NCBI RefSeq assembly: GCF_002994745.2
Contig: NC_037091.1
Location: 13,826,501-13,890,500, forward strand
Length of the DNA stretch: 64,000 nt
DNA from: Rosa chinensis
Taxonomy: Eukaryota; Streptophyta; Magnoliopsida; Rosales; Rosaceae
Direction: 5' to 3'
The notes beneath the pieces are model-generated. The model did no database searches. It saw only the letters and a list, made by a program, of their open reading frames with translations, and was not told the DNA's origin. A program made the position numbers and the translations under genes. Shown piece by piece: positions 9,634 to 21,484 of this stretch (the stretch's first letter is position 1; each line of letters opens with the position of its first letter).

Positions 9634-12394
9634 CTATGGCAATCTGCGTTACTGGTACCGTCACATTTCTAAGGGCGGATGGCCCTTCTCCACTGCAGAC
9701 AATGGTTGGCCTGTCTCAGATTGTACAGCTGAAGGTTTGAAGGTACATACGTAACAATCGTTGCTCCATCAATATCTGATGAATATGATTTTTTTTTGTC
9801 GCTTAACACCAGCTAATTGCAGGCAGCACTCTTATTATCACGTATGCCCTGCGAAATTGTGGGAGAAGCAATAGCAGCTGATCAACTGCATGATGCTGTT
9901 AATGTAGTATTATCCCTACAGGTACAACTTGACCTTGTGACATCTTATAGTACAATTGCAAAGTATTAATGTAATCGCAAGAGCAATGACACTTATTTTA
10001 ATTATTTCATTGACACAACAGAACAGCAATGGAGGGTTTGCATCATATGAACTCACAAGATCCTATGCTTGGCTGGAGGTGATGGTCAATTAATTCTTGT
10101 TTTTTATTCTGGTATTTGAAATATGCTACTCAAGTGTGGATAATTGGTTTTTAATTTTGGGAAAACCTGATGACTCCCCTCCCCTGTCAATAACAACAGA
10201 TGATCAATCCAGCTGAAACATTTGGAGATATGGCTATTGATTATCAGTAAGAACAAAAAATAGTACCTCATTGCTTTCCCAAAACAAAGTAGTTGTGTTC
10301 AATTTGCAAAAGAACAACCATATATAATACCAGAGTCACTGAATTTGATAACCAATGGGGTTGAGAGTGAGTCCAAATTTGAATAAATGAAATACTCTCA
10401 CATCATTTGGTAAACAAATTTGGTGACAAGCGCGTATGTTAGTATTACATCCGAATAAGTAATGATAAAAAAGTGCTTACCTACCCTTATGAATAAATGC
10501 AGGTATGTGGAATGCACATCATCAGCAATTGAAGGCCTTAATGCATTCATGAAATTATATCCAGGGCATTGGAAGAAAGAAATAGAAGCATGTATTGCAA
10601 AGGCAGTTCAATTCATCGAGAGCATACAACTTCCTGATGGCTCATGGTTAAATTTGTTTCTAACCATTTCATCAATATATAATTTTGAAATGCTAACACC
10701 AAAATTGGACTTATAAACATGAACTGAGCTTAATACTTCATTATGTTCCAGGTATGGGTCTTGGGGAGTTTGCTACACCTATGGAACATGGTTTGGAATA
10801 AAGGGGTTAATGGCTGGTGGCAAGACCTATCAAACAAGTAATAGCATTAGAAGAGCATGTCATTTCTTGCTATCTAAGCAACTCGATTCAGGTGGCTGGG
10901 GAGAGAGCTTTCTCTCATGCCAAAACAAGGTAAAGGGGTGTTTTGGAAATCTATGTTGAATTTACTAGCTATCTGTGTTCAGCTTTTTCTTTACCTTTTC
11001 TTCTGTTCAGAATTTCCGGAAACCATATATAATGTTTTTGAATGATATCTCTGCTGTGGTTGAATAAAATAGGTATACACAAATCTCGAAGGGAACAAAC
11101 CACATATAGTAAACACTGGATGGGCTACGTTGGCTCTAATTGAAGCAGGGCAGGTGTGTGACAGTATGTGTGTTTTTTCATAACAGATGACAGCATATGA
11201 ACTGCAGTTTCTAGAAACATGACGCGACTTTTAACGTATTAATTAACGGTTCCTAACTAATGATCTGATAGCATATCCACTGTCATATGATATGATCAAC
11301 TATTGGGAGGTCAATACTTCCCTAGAAATGGTAGGAAAACACTCATTTGTGTCCTTTTCTTTCCACAATTTTTGTGACTTCTAGGGTGAAAGGGACCCGA
11401 TCCCCTTGCATCGAGCAGCAAAGGTATTGATCAATTCACAGATGGAAAATGGAGATTTCCCACAACAGGTATTTGTTATTGTAAATACTGTACAAGGTTT
11501 CAGAGGGGCGGAACTACAATCAGGCCCGACGGGGTCCGGACCCCCCCAAGATTTTGACAAATGCCGTGCAATAGCATGTGTTGCAGTAATAAAAGCTTTA
11601 AAAATCATTTTATTCCTATATATGGACCCCTCCCAAAGCCAATTCCACACTACCACGTACTTGATAGATAAGAGATAATAAAAATAAGCAGAAAGGTGAA
11701 TGTGCATGTGATTACTAGTTTACATAATATTTTATTGAATTGAGTAGGTTGACGAAAAGTAATTAACAATTTGTTAGATAATATATATATATAGATAATA
11801 TATATATATATATATATTTGCCATAGATGTTAGGGTTTTTAATGGTTTTGAATGTGAGAAACTTATGTCAATTTTGTGCTTCTTCTCTATTGCGAGTATG
11901 CTATTATGATGGTATGGAACTAAATTTCCATTCTCAACTTTTTTCATTCTCAATTTAAAAAATATATATATGATTTTATAAGATTTTGTATATTTAACCT
12001 GCTAAATGATTACCTGTTTTACTCAATTCTTTATTCAAATGAGTATCGTTTCACTATTGTTATGGATATTAAATTAAATTTTAATAAACTTGTAAATGAA
12101 AAATGACTACAAACACGGCTAAAATTAACATATAGTTAACTAAAATAAATTAATTAAAAATTCTAAATCTAGTCCTGAATTGCTAGACTGGACCCCCCAA
12201 AGTAAAATTCCTAGTTCCGCCACTGATTCAGAGGAATAAGATTACTACCTTGGACTTAACTATGTCTATTTCAACAGCAAATCATGGGAGTCTTCAGCAA
12301 AAATTGCATGATTAGTTACTCCGCCTACAGAAATATCTTTCCCATCTGGGCACTTGGAGAGTATCGAAACCGGGTATTGCTACTTAACAAATGA
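9634..12394 (+). pseudogene. Oxidosqualene cyclase, C-terminal nine exons (5' truncated)
   Basis: Exons read in frame: 9634-9742, 9823-9921, 10022-10078, 10200-10246, 10503-10646, 10753-10929, 11073-11153, 11385-11468 and 12278-12394 (stop). They encode about 300 residues, the last 40 percent of a typical 760-residue enzyme cyclising 2,3-oxidosqualene to sterols or triterpenes at the ER. Exon 1 holds the active-site DCTAE motif ([12 protein letters not shown]). QW-type repeats include [19 protein letters not shown] and [18 protein letters not shown]. The end contains [27 protein letters not shown] before DCTAE recalls cycloartenol-synthase-like members, but product cannot be assigned. No stops or shifts were seen. 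The N-terminal exons are missing, so it cannot make a normal enzyme from this locus alone. Confidence 0.85.
11506..12225. mobile_element. Non-autonomous hAT element in a cyclase intron
   Basis: The right end reads TAGTTCCGCCACTG, the common hAT terminus, and the left end reads GGGCGGAACTA, its inverted partner with the first bases lost. Flanking 8-mers TTTCAGAG (11498-11505) and ATTCAGAG (12226-12233) differ at one base and fit a hAT 8-bp target duplication. The inside is non-coding, with AT runs near 11790-11818. It lies in the last intron of the cyclase, leaving both splice sites intact. Confidence 0.75.
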
Positions 12395-12788
12395 ATCAAT
12401 TAAAGAAAATAAGTGCGTAAATGCTCATGTAGCTATTACAGTTGTGGGTAAAAAACTGTGCTGATGTACAGTGTATTAGTGGTTGTGCAAATTTGATCGT
12501 GTTTATGAAAACCATTTTCAGGAATAAGTAGTTGGGACAAAACTATATCACAGTTTACAACTGTATTATCCAGATGATGTGAAATCTTCAATGTTAGCCT
12601 AGACATGTAAACAGTCCCGGATTCAATTAATTAATGCCAACTTGCCAAGACAACTGATCAACTACATAGAGAGACCATCATCTCGGCCAACTTGAGATTA
12701 CAACAAATATTTTCTACTATTCAGAACTGAGACCAAACCCTATCACAAAATCGGGGATGGCCAAATACAATAAAAAAATTTGGAGCAG
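12395..12788. other. Intergenic gap between convergent gene ends
   Basis: This is the shared 3' region of the cyclase (plus strand) and the UTP21 pseudogene (minus strand). I see nothing coding in it. Confidence 0.6.
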
Positions 12789-14068
12789 TCAAAACTGTGA
12801 ATTGCTAAGAAAAGTGACCATGCACCTGGCACTTTGAAACATTTTATCTACTCTTTGCCATATGTTGCATTGAACGTCTAAGAGTTTGCTTGCCTTATCC
12901 TGTAGTCTTGGCTGGCGTCGAATTGTTTCACCATGTATCTGTCCAGGAAAAAAATTAAAGCGAAGGCAAAAGACATTAGACAGAGTTTTACGACCAACTG
13001 GAAATTGGTGATTTTACTTTTGATTTTTTTAGTTTCATAAAAGCTAAAAGGGCAAGTTTATAAGAGAACCATTTGTTCTCTAATTACAGTTCTAGTTCAG
13101 TGTTCCACCATTATCTAGGAGATATTATAATATTTCTGAAGGGTCTGAGGTAATGCTACTTGTTACTCATCAATTTCCGGACTGAAATTAATGACTTATT
13201 GCAAAAAGATGGTTGAATGCAGAAAGGAATTATTTCTATACCTTCAGAAAAACCCTGATCACAGCTTGTACAAAGTCAAAATTGTTTCTGCATGCAGTCT
13301 CGTGTATAAAATAGTCGAGAAGCAGTTCAATAGGAAGCAACTTTTCTGGCTCTTCTTCATCCTCATCACCTACAATCTGAAGAATTCGAAGTTCCATAAC
13401 CAGGGATGATGGAGACAAAGTTTTGATGAAATCAGTAAATTCTGAAACTGCAACAAAAGAAACACATCTTAGTTAGCATTATGTCTTCCAAAGATTCACA
13501 GCAATTGACACGCCAACCTTTCAACTGAATCACAAATAAAACTTCAGTCAATCCATAGGGTGCAGTCTGTTTAATTGCCTTGGAATTCCACATATGTGAA
13601 GACTTACCAAAGATAGACCCCATTTTGATCAACATGGGAGGTCGCTAAAATATCCATATACAGTGATAGAGACAGTGCCGTCACAGACACATCAACATGC
13701 AATGCATCGATTTGTCATGCTAAGATAACATCCCAAACTCGAAGATTTCCATCCATACTGGAAGACGAGCTATTTTCCATCCTCACTAAAGCACATGTCT
13801 GTAACACGATCAGTATGGCCTTCAAATTTACTAACCATTCTTGATGCCACAACATCAAACAAGCGGATAATTAAATCATCAGCCGCAACAGCCAAGAGAC
13901 CTGGAAGTTAATTTGATTGATCACAATATAATCCAAGGAAAGCAGGAAAGAAATCATGCCAAAAAATATGTCAAACAAAAGTTACCGTTCAAACGGTGGA
14001 ATACAATCCTGACAACAGAGCTCCCAACTTCCCATCTAGAGGCACTCCACGTCCCTTGAAATCCAGAC
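12789..14068 (-). pseudogene. UTP21: UTP21 pseudogene, 3' block of four exons
   Basis: Exons are 13986-14068, 13618-13900, 13242-13441 and 12789-12938. The first loses one base after VW, then returns to frame at RWEVGSSVVRIVFHRLN. The second reads ADDLIIRLFDVVAS and KFEGHTDRVTDMCFSEDGK, then a stop and shift before MDGNLRVWDV, and later HVDQNGVYLW. The third reads ELRILQIVGDEDEEEPEK and IELLLDYFIHETACRNNF, the Utp21 C-terminal domain. The fourth reads IHGETIRRQPRLQDKASK and ends CMVTFLSNSQF then stop. The exons normally between HVDQNG and ELRILQIV are not visible. Confidence 0.88.
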
Positions 14069-14661
14069 CTGTACATCATAACATTTGAGTGAAAGGTCCA
14101 GAAAACTTTAGTTGACCCGGAGAAAAGTATTTCTGTGTTGTAGGAGCCTTATAAATGAGACTACATATAGTATTGATAGCTGATAGAAGGAAAAAAAAAA
14201 AAAAAAATGAATTTAGCAGCTTAAATTGAACAGGATGGCAGAAGCCGCACAACTAGGGATGGGATCGCAAGATTCCTACTAGTTTTTGGTAAAGCGGGGA
14301 AAGCAAAGAGGAAAACATCTCTTTTATTGCTACTGTAGTGTTTCAATTGTGCATGTATATTGAAACTATAATTAATCAGTTTTCCAGTAATGACTAATCC
14401 GATTTCTCAATTTAGATTTCCACACTGTCACATATTAGTTTAGAGGTTCATACCGTCCTGATTTCAAATCCTGGTTCCACTACTCGACCGCAGTTTGTCC
14501 ACTCTGATAAGATCCATATATGTCATCGGTGATTTATATAGAAATATCCATAGTACGAGTGGTTTAAAACTTTAAATAATTCTATGATTTGTATTCATAA
14601 ACGATGAGTCTTAGAAAATATATTGGATAGTGGAAGCAGCTACCTCACAGAATGTCCAGCA
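14069..14661. other. Residual UTP21 intron next to the left hAT
   Basis: No exon is recognised. A 16-bp A-run sits near 14190. The sequence directly beside the hAT end at 14662 does not repeat the sequence on the far side of that hAT, and the UTP21 exons expected here are missing, which fits a deletion abutting the element. Confidence 0.5.
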
Positions 14662-15390
14662 CAAAGTCACACGAAACGTGGAACGCTGCGGTACGGGTAC
14701 GCGGTACGCTAGGATATATTAGCTAATTTTAATTAAAATAAATTACTTATGATAAATAAAATTATAAAAAATAATAAAGAGATAACCATACCATAAATAA
14801 AAATCTCAAGAAAAATTATAAAATAAAAATAAATTGTCACTACTAAAAAATTAATTGGGTTTTTCAATGCAACAAAGAAAAATAATGCTTAAAAGTATTT
14901 TTTTTTTTTGATGGCTGGAACCCAGTGGGAGGCTTGGCCATCACGCCTGTCTAAGTTCTTATTTCGAAGTGCCGCTTGAGTCTCTTGCTTTTGCAAATCT
15001 GGATATATCAGTTTGATGTGTTCCTAGCCGAATCGGTTGTGCATTGAGAATGGGTGGAACAGGTCTGCTTGAAGTACTCTTAGTACGCGATGATTCTTCC
15101 TCATCAACATAGTCTCTGTCTAACATTCTCCATCGCAAGTCCTCCAATCTCATTGGTGAATCATCTACTTCCGTTGATTTAGGATTAATGTCCCATCTCT
15201 TATAAGTTCCATTATTGTAACCTTCGGAGAAACGTGAAAGCAGACGAATATTGGAATGAATAAAAACTAATTTATCAGCTCTTTCAGCATTCAGCCTATT
15301 TCTCTTGACATTGTGAATGTATGAATACGTACTCCAATTCCTTTCAGCAGATGAACTTGATACTGGTTGAGCTAGTACCTGTTTATTTGT

Positions 15391-16030
15391 CACTACACCA
15401 AAAACGTTAACACACAACACTTTTTGCACAACGGAAAAAAAAAAAGTGTTGTGTGATGAAGAAAAGTTAATCACACAACATGTTTAGTAAACTTACGTTG
15501 TATAAGGTGGTTAAAATTCTGAAGTTTTTGTTTAGAAAGTCATTGCACAACGGTTACAAGAATAATCTGTTGTGTGAATCAAAAAAAAATTTGCGGCAAA
15601 TTTCCCTCCTAGATAGACTCAAATTTGGCTCCAAATTGTACAACAGTTTAGTTATTTGTGTTGTAGGAGTATACTTACAAATCATCATACAATGGTTTTT
15701 AATGTGCCGTTGTGCAAGTAAGTGGCAGAATTTGGAGAAGTCTCCAAAATGACATTCATTCCCCCTCAAAACAAGCAAATTTGGCTTCAATGGTTTGTCA
15801 TGCTTGCAACTTCCTACAACATAATGAACTATTTCTGTTGTGTGAATCAGAAATGCCTAACGTGAGCGCCAAAACTGGCATTTTAATTGCACAAGCGGGA
15901 AATTTTCATCTTTTGTTCCCTCAGCTATGTAGCAATTCAGACAACGTAAATGTATCTATACGTTGTCTGAGTAACTTAAAAAAAAAAAAAAAAAAAAAAA
16001 GCTATTGCTTAATGCCTTAGACAACTGAGG
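15391..16030. repeat. Subterminal repeat array, left end of CACTA B
   Basis: Variants of CACAACGG, ACAACAG and their complements (TGTTGTGTGA, CCGTTGTGC) recur about every 40-80 bp in both orientations. Such arrays in CACTA elements are binding sites for the TNPA-class protein. A run of A follows at about 15977-15999. Confidence 0.8.
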
Positions 16031-16159
16031 GCACATTTAAACAAAGTTGCTTGGCTATTTTTCATAACCTCTCGATCTCTTCTCTCAGGACTCCCAACAC
16101 TCACAGCTCTCCATCTCTCTCGCGAAATCTCTGTCCTCCTCATCATTGAACTCTCACGT

Positions 16160-16163
<4 letters not shown>

Positions 16164-16199
<36 letters not shown>
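16164..16199. repeat. (CT)n microsatellite
   Basis: A 36-bp CT run inside a pyrimidine-rich stretch that resembles a 5' leader of a plant gene, between the left end of CACTA B and the captured exons. The first ATG downstream with a plausible frame (16444) stops after fewer than 30 codons. Confidence 0.9.
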
Positions 16200-16201
<2 letters not shown>

Positions 16202-18304
16202 AGATTGCTCCTCTCCCTATCTCACTCTCAGTGTTCTCTCACTCACTTCTTCATCCAACTCTCTTCTTTACCCAGAAATCAATCTTCCTCTCTCTTTCAT
16301 TCTGAAATCCCAAATAGGGAAACCCCAATCTTAGATTCCCCGAAATCAACCAAATCTCTATTGGTCGAACCCTCAATCTGAAACCCAAATTTCATTGACC
16401 TAACTCTCGTCTCCACAATTAGCCGGATTTACACCGCACAGCCATGGGCCAGGAACTTGATGAAGAACAAGCAGTGCCGCTGGTCATCCTCCGATGGCAA
16501 GATTTGGGCGAGTTACCAGAAAAATGAACTGATTATTAAGGCTCCCGAAAAGGCGAGAACGGGGGGTGGAAGATGGTTTGCAGAAGATTGCTCAAGAACA
16601 GCGGTGAATCTAGGGTTTTGTAAAAGAATACCCGATATCCATTGCTAGTTCCAGGTGAACTCTCTGCGAGATTGCACAATTTCAAGAACTCCCACTGCTT
16701 ATTTCTGGGTATGATTCTTTTTCATGTTCTTCCTAGTGATAATTGGCAATTTTTGTTCTTTTTCAATTTCGTCAAATCTCTTGGTTTGATAAGCCTTAGT
16801 AATCTAATTTCTGTTTTACGAATCTCATCGATATAGATCTATTTTTCTACACTTGGTGGAAACAAAAAGGTCAAGAATTTAAGTAGAATATACAGCAAGG
16901 CTTCTTGACAAATAACAATGGCAACTTTGTTGTTCAAGATGCATGTGATGTAATATGGCAGAGTTTTTAACTGATGCATGTGATGTAAAATGGCAGTTCC
17001 AATACATTGAATATTGGAACTGGGTTAACGAGATGATTACTTTGTGGCAATTTGATCTTTGATTGTTGAGAAGAAAAAGGTGATTACTTTGTGGAAGTTG
17101 ATGTGTGTGTGAAAATGGGGAGGTAAGTTATTCTGTTACTTAGGTTGGACTTGCAAGGATAGGTGTTTATTATATGTCAGAATGGTCACTCAATTCAGCA
17201 ATTTTTTACATGCCAATGAGCAAAATTAAAAAGTTTCTTTGGCTTCTATAGAAAACAGGGAAGGGTAGGAGACTGGGAAATGGAGGATTTCAAACATTTT
17301 TACCTAAACACTTGGTGATTTAATTCTGCTCCGCTGTTCAAGCCATTCTTTTGCATATATCAACAGAGGGAAAATTTCTTAATGTTATTTGATTTGAAAT
17401 TTTATTTTTTGAATTATAAAACACAATTATGACATGATTACTGTCATGTCAAAAGGGTGAACTCATTGTTAAGGTGGTTGAATTTCCATAGAGACAGCTC
17501 TACGATACGTAGACCCATAATATTATTTTCGTTTGGTGCAGAACGTCTTCAGTTTTGCTTTTGGGCCTAGAGTTAATTCAATTAAAATTATATCTTCTTC
17601 TGTTTTAGAATGTTTCATAATAATCACTTTGATTTGTGTTTTGTCTAGAATCTCTTCTTTCTTGCTTCTGGGGCCTTCTTATTTGCTGATCTCGGTGAGT
17701 TGTTTGTGTTTTATTTTCTATTGAGAATGGTATTTTTTTGTTTTGATTATGCTAAATTCAGGTCTAATCAATTATTTTTTATATTTTGTTTCTGGTTTTG
17801 CTATTCATTCTCTTTCTGCTGCTGTTGCTGCTATCCGATTTGTTGTTCCCCCTGCATGCATAAATTGGCTCTTCCTTGCCTATTTCGGCGAGTTGCTTTT
17901 TATGTTGTCTGTTTTTTTTCCTTGGTCTTCATATTTTTGGTTTGAATCCTTTTGAGTTTGCTTATTTGCATAAGGAGTTTGTGTTATATGCATATGGTGT
18001 ATATTTGAGCCGAGAATAAATTAGTCAGTTGATGCATATGGTGCAGAAATCTCAAACTGCAGAATGTCTATTTGAAATTGCAGAATGGTTGAATCATTCA
18101 TAGCAAAGTCATTGAAAAGCTATATATTTCGTGGTCTAAAGGTAGCTAGATGTCTATAAATGAGTTACTGGAAAAAACAATATTGGAATTTCTTTTGCTT
18201 CCTGATGCTGTCATTTTGTATTATGTTCATAATGTTTTTCATTTCTCATCTTTTTTTGCTAAGAAATTCTAATTACCTATGTGATTTGTTTTATGAATTT
18301 GCAG
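16200..18304. other. CACTA B interior of unknown origin
   Basis: Small open frames occur but none resembles a protein I can name. The leader-like TC-rich part and an intron-like T-rich part (17500-18300) suggest captured 5' gene sequence. This may belong to the gene whose exons follow at 18305, but no upstream exon could be matched. Confidence 0.4.
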
Positions 18305-18802
18305 CATTGTTCTTTTACATGGAACTCTAGGGACTAGAAAAACCGCTTTATGTAAAGCATTAGCTCAAAAACTATCCATCTGATTTAACTCCAGGTTCGT
18401 GGATGTATCACTTTTCTCTCCATTAAGTCATGTGTTTGTATATTTGTAGAATGCCCGACTCATGGTTTTATGATTTACAGATACCTACAGTCCCAATTGC
18501 TTCAAATTAATGCACATTCTCTATTCAGCAAATGATACTCTGAAAATGGCAAGTTGGTATGTAGTCGACACTATCACTGAATATGACTGCTCTTTGTAAA
18601 CTAAAGTTGGATTTGGACCATGTGCTCTTTGTAAACCAATCTGATAGTTGTTTTGATTGGTGAAATTTACTGTTACTGTGATTTTTTTTTTCATCTGGCT
18701 TGACTATATATAAATGTATGATGATATGCATATGAAGTTGAAAGTCTCGCTGCTGTTAAAAAATTTGCTTGATCGAGTTTGGAACCTTCATATTCTATTC
18801 AG
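18305..18802 (+). pseudogene. PCH2: Captured PCH2/TRIP13-like AAA+ ATPase exons in CACTA B
   Basis: Three exons with introns retained: 18305-18394 reads IVLLHGTLGTRKTALCKALA and KLSI, then a stop; 18481-18556 reads YLQSQLLQINAHSLFSK, a stop, then YSENGKL; about 18734-18802 reads EVESLAAVKK and, after a stop, SLEPSYSIQ. This is the Walker A to Walker B region of pachytene checkpoint protein 2, an AAA+ remodeller of HORMA proteins in meiosis. The P-loop is degenerate (GTLGTRKT for GPPGTGKT). Retained introns show capture at DNA level. It is non-functional as protein; transcripts could be a source of small RNA against the parent gene (inference). Confidence 0.82.
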
Positions 18803-20436
18803 GTACCATGCTCTCCCTTTTTCCTTTTGCAGACTATTTTCTAAGCTTTTTCATCAGATGTAATACAAAAGATCAAAATTAACATTTTGCATTCAGTTAA
18901 GGGTCAAGTTCATATATTCAAGCTTTTCCTAATTCCCTTCAACCATGGCATGTGCCCACAAGCCCTTGACTTGGAGTTACAGGACAGTAGTAAACTAGTA
19001 ATGGTAGGTATCATAATGAACATAAAGTAGAGGAGTAGTAATGAGCTAGATCCCTAAGGATTCATAGAGTCCTTCCAAACTGTACCATTGAAAATAAGAT
19101 GAGACAAAAAGAACAAATATAGCACTATCAAAACTGAGATTTGAGGATGGCATTGTCAAGCTATAATTCATGTTATTTCTTATCCTTCATTTGGTTTGGA
19201 ATACCTCCATCAATACTATGTTGTCCCTCACCTTTGGTTACATTCACCAAATTGTATAAAGTGGTGAATGAGGCCGACAGATGTATGAGTTTAATTTTTG
19301 TTGCTAGAATGAGGCAAGATTAATTAGACTACATAATACCATTTTGATTAAAGAAGCAACTGAATGTGCAGATGGACAGAAAATATGCAATAATGTCATT
19401 GTATAAGTTTCATTCTTTAGAGTATTGTTTTTGGCCATTTAGCTTTCTTTCTTATTTTGTTCAGGAAATTACTAAGGCCCTTTATGTAGTTATCTTGCTT
19501 CGATTTTTTTTTTCTCTCCCTACTTGACCAGCTTGACTTACTAAACATAATGCTGACTATAATACTAAACAATATCCGTTTCACCGGACTGAGATTATAG
19601 ATGAATAGAGGAGAAGAGAGATGCAGGTATTACCTATGGATTACTGATGTAGAGATTAGTTATCAGCTTTATCTGATTCGGAGAATTTCTGGTGGTAGTA
19701 TATATCAATTAGTTATCAGCTTTACGAATCATATCGAATCTCATCGATATACTCATGCATTTCACTTTTGTTTCATACATAAATGATCACTATATCGATT
19801 TGAAGTTTGTAAGTAACATTGGTTGGTATATATTAGCATGTATCAATCAAATCATATTAAGAGTGTAGCAAATGACTAATATACAGCTCAGAGATGTATA
19901 TGACTTCTATTTGGACAACTTGACTTGCAACTTTCAATATTTAAATCATAAGCATAACAATTGGATATATGCACTTTTGGATGGCATGCAGAAGGTTGTG
20001 TTCAGATGGATAGAGAGTAATTTCAACTTTCTGAAGCTTATTTGTTTGTATATAGGTTCTGGACTGGCTTTTTTGGCTGAGGTGTCTTTGGTTGGACATT
20101 TGCACAGAAATTGCAAACCACTCGCTTCAACTTTAAAGGTTTGACACCATGGCTGCACAGATTAAGTTCCTGGAATAGTGGGAAGACAAGAGTTTGTATC
20201 AATATGTTGGCTATTGAAACCAAGTTCCTGCACAAACTCTATATGTGGCATGTTTTACGTAGTGGTATCAGCTTTTGGGAAATGCTTTTAACATTAAGAG
20301 ATATATGGAATAGGTTTGATTACTCATTTGAGCATTTGCAATGTGTTTTCTTTCCAATTGATCAACGATCTAGACGTACCATTATTTACGTAATAATGGA
20401 GCATTAATTTTGCCTAATTCTGATCACACAATGATC
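18803..20436. other. CACTA B interior, unrecognised
   Basis: No exon could be matched to a family. Several frames of 60-98 codons are present (for example 19872-20144 and 20111-20407) but look like chance readings in AT-rich, intron-like sequence. Confidence 0.4.
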
Positions 20437-20943
20437 AGGTAACAAAAATGGGACAAAAATACATTGTAATCAATCATATCACACATCGGTTTTTAACGAA
20501 TCAGTGTCTTCTGATTTACACTCAGACAACAGAATTAATTGAACTCTGTTGTCCTACAAGTTAATCACACAACAGAAGCAATTGAACCCTGTTGTCCTAA
20601 AGTTAATCACACAACAGATATAGTCTAAGAACTGAAGTTTGAAGAGCAATCAGACAACAGACAAAATAAAAAAATGTTGTCTGACATGCTTAACATACAA
20701 CGGTTGCAAACTGGCACTGTTGTCTGAAGACGCCCCTCAACTGCTGCGCTGGGCATCTGTCGAGCCATCTGCCGAGCTATCACACAACGGTTATAACACA
20801 TACCTGTTATCTGTGTGTTTATCACACAACTGTGTTCCACCGTTGTCTGATTTTTCATCAGACAACGGCTCACTCTACAACGGTGGGTCTTCAAATCACA
20901 CAACGGTTTTCTGCCGTTGTCTGATAACAAAATTGGTGTAGTG
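20437..20943. repeat. Subterminal repeat array, right end of CACTA B
   Basis: Dense ACAACAG/ACAACGG motifs and their complements. Over about 500 bp the layout matches 52533-53060 of CACTA C read on the other strand, including AATCACACAACAG and a conserved GC-rich patch. This shared end defines the family. Confidence 0.85.
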
Positions 20944-21402
20944 TGTGAAATCGTGTGAAACAAAACATACATATATCAAGTTAGTAATTAAACTAATTTG
21001 ATATACTTGGTAAAAGAAAACGATAGCAAGTTACAAGATATTGCTATATAAAAAATACATTGATAACTCAGTGAATAAATATGCTAGAGAATATGGATAA
21101 AGGTTTTAATAAGCTGTGTAACAAGCACGGATGCAATTAAGGCATTAAGTGCAGAGAATGAAATATATGTTAATTATAACACAATAATTACGACAATTAA
21201 TTGGACTTCAATCATTCAACCTACAACAAAGTTTAATATAAAAAAAATCCTATAGCAATAATCAATCATTCAACATACGGAAAAGTTTAACAAAAAAAAA
21301 AAATCCTATATCTATACATTCAAGATTCAACCTACAGCAACGTTTGACAAAAAAAAAAAAAAAAAAAAAACAATAATCAATCATTTTCAACCTACGGCAA
21401 CC

Positions 21403-21403
<1 letters not shown>

Positions 21404-21441
<38 letters not shown>

Positions 21442-21484
21442 ATAATAAAACCTACGGCAACCTTAATATATATATATATATATA
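21404..21484. repeat. (AT)n runs in the left hAT intron
   Basis: Two AT microsatellite runs separated by a short unit that repeats (AAACCTACGGCAACC). The right hAT copy has the counterpart at 27346-27427 with different lengths, so length changed after the copies separated. Confidence 0.85.

Larger units (their letters stand above)
15391..20943 (+). mobile_element. CACTA element B, non-autonomous, carrying a PCH2 fragment
   Basis: The termini are CACTACACCAAAAACG at 15391 and the inverse of CACTACACCAATTTTG at 20943, flanked by the 3-bp duplication TGT (15388-15390 and 20944-20946). The other hAT copy keeps the empty site, a single ACA at 27884-27886. Both ends carry arrays of CACAACGG/ACAACAG motifs in both orientations. 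There is no transposase. The interior holds a pyrimidine-rich leader-like region near 16050-16440 and intron-containing exons of a pachytene checkpoint 2 gene (18305-18802). The right end matches the left end of element C in inverse orientation, so they are one family. Confidence 0.93.

Noticed and set aside
11498..11515. CAGAGGGGCGG as the exact left end of the small hAT element
   Set aside because: Placing the end there leaves no target duplication; the 8-mers TTTCAGAG/ATTCAGAG fit better with a slightly trimmed end.
16146..16334. Leucine/serine-repeat ORF
   Set aside because: It is only the translation of a CT microsatellite.
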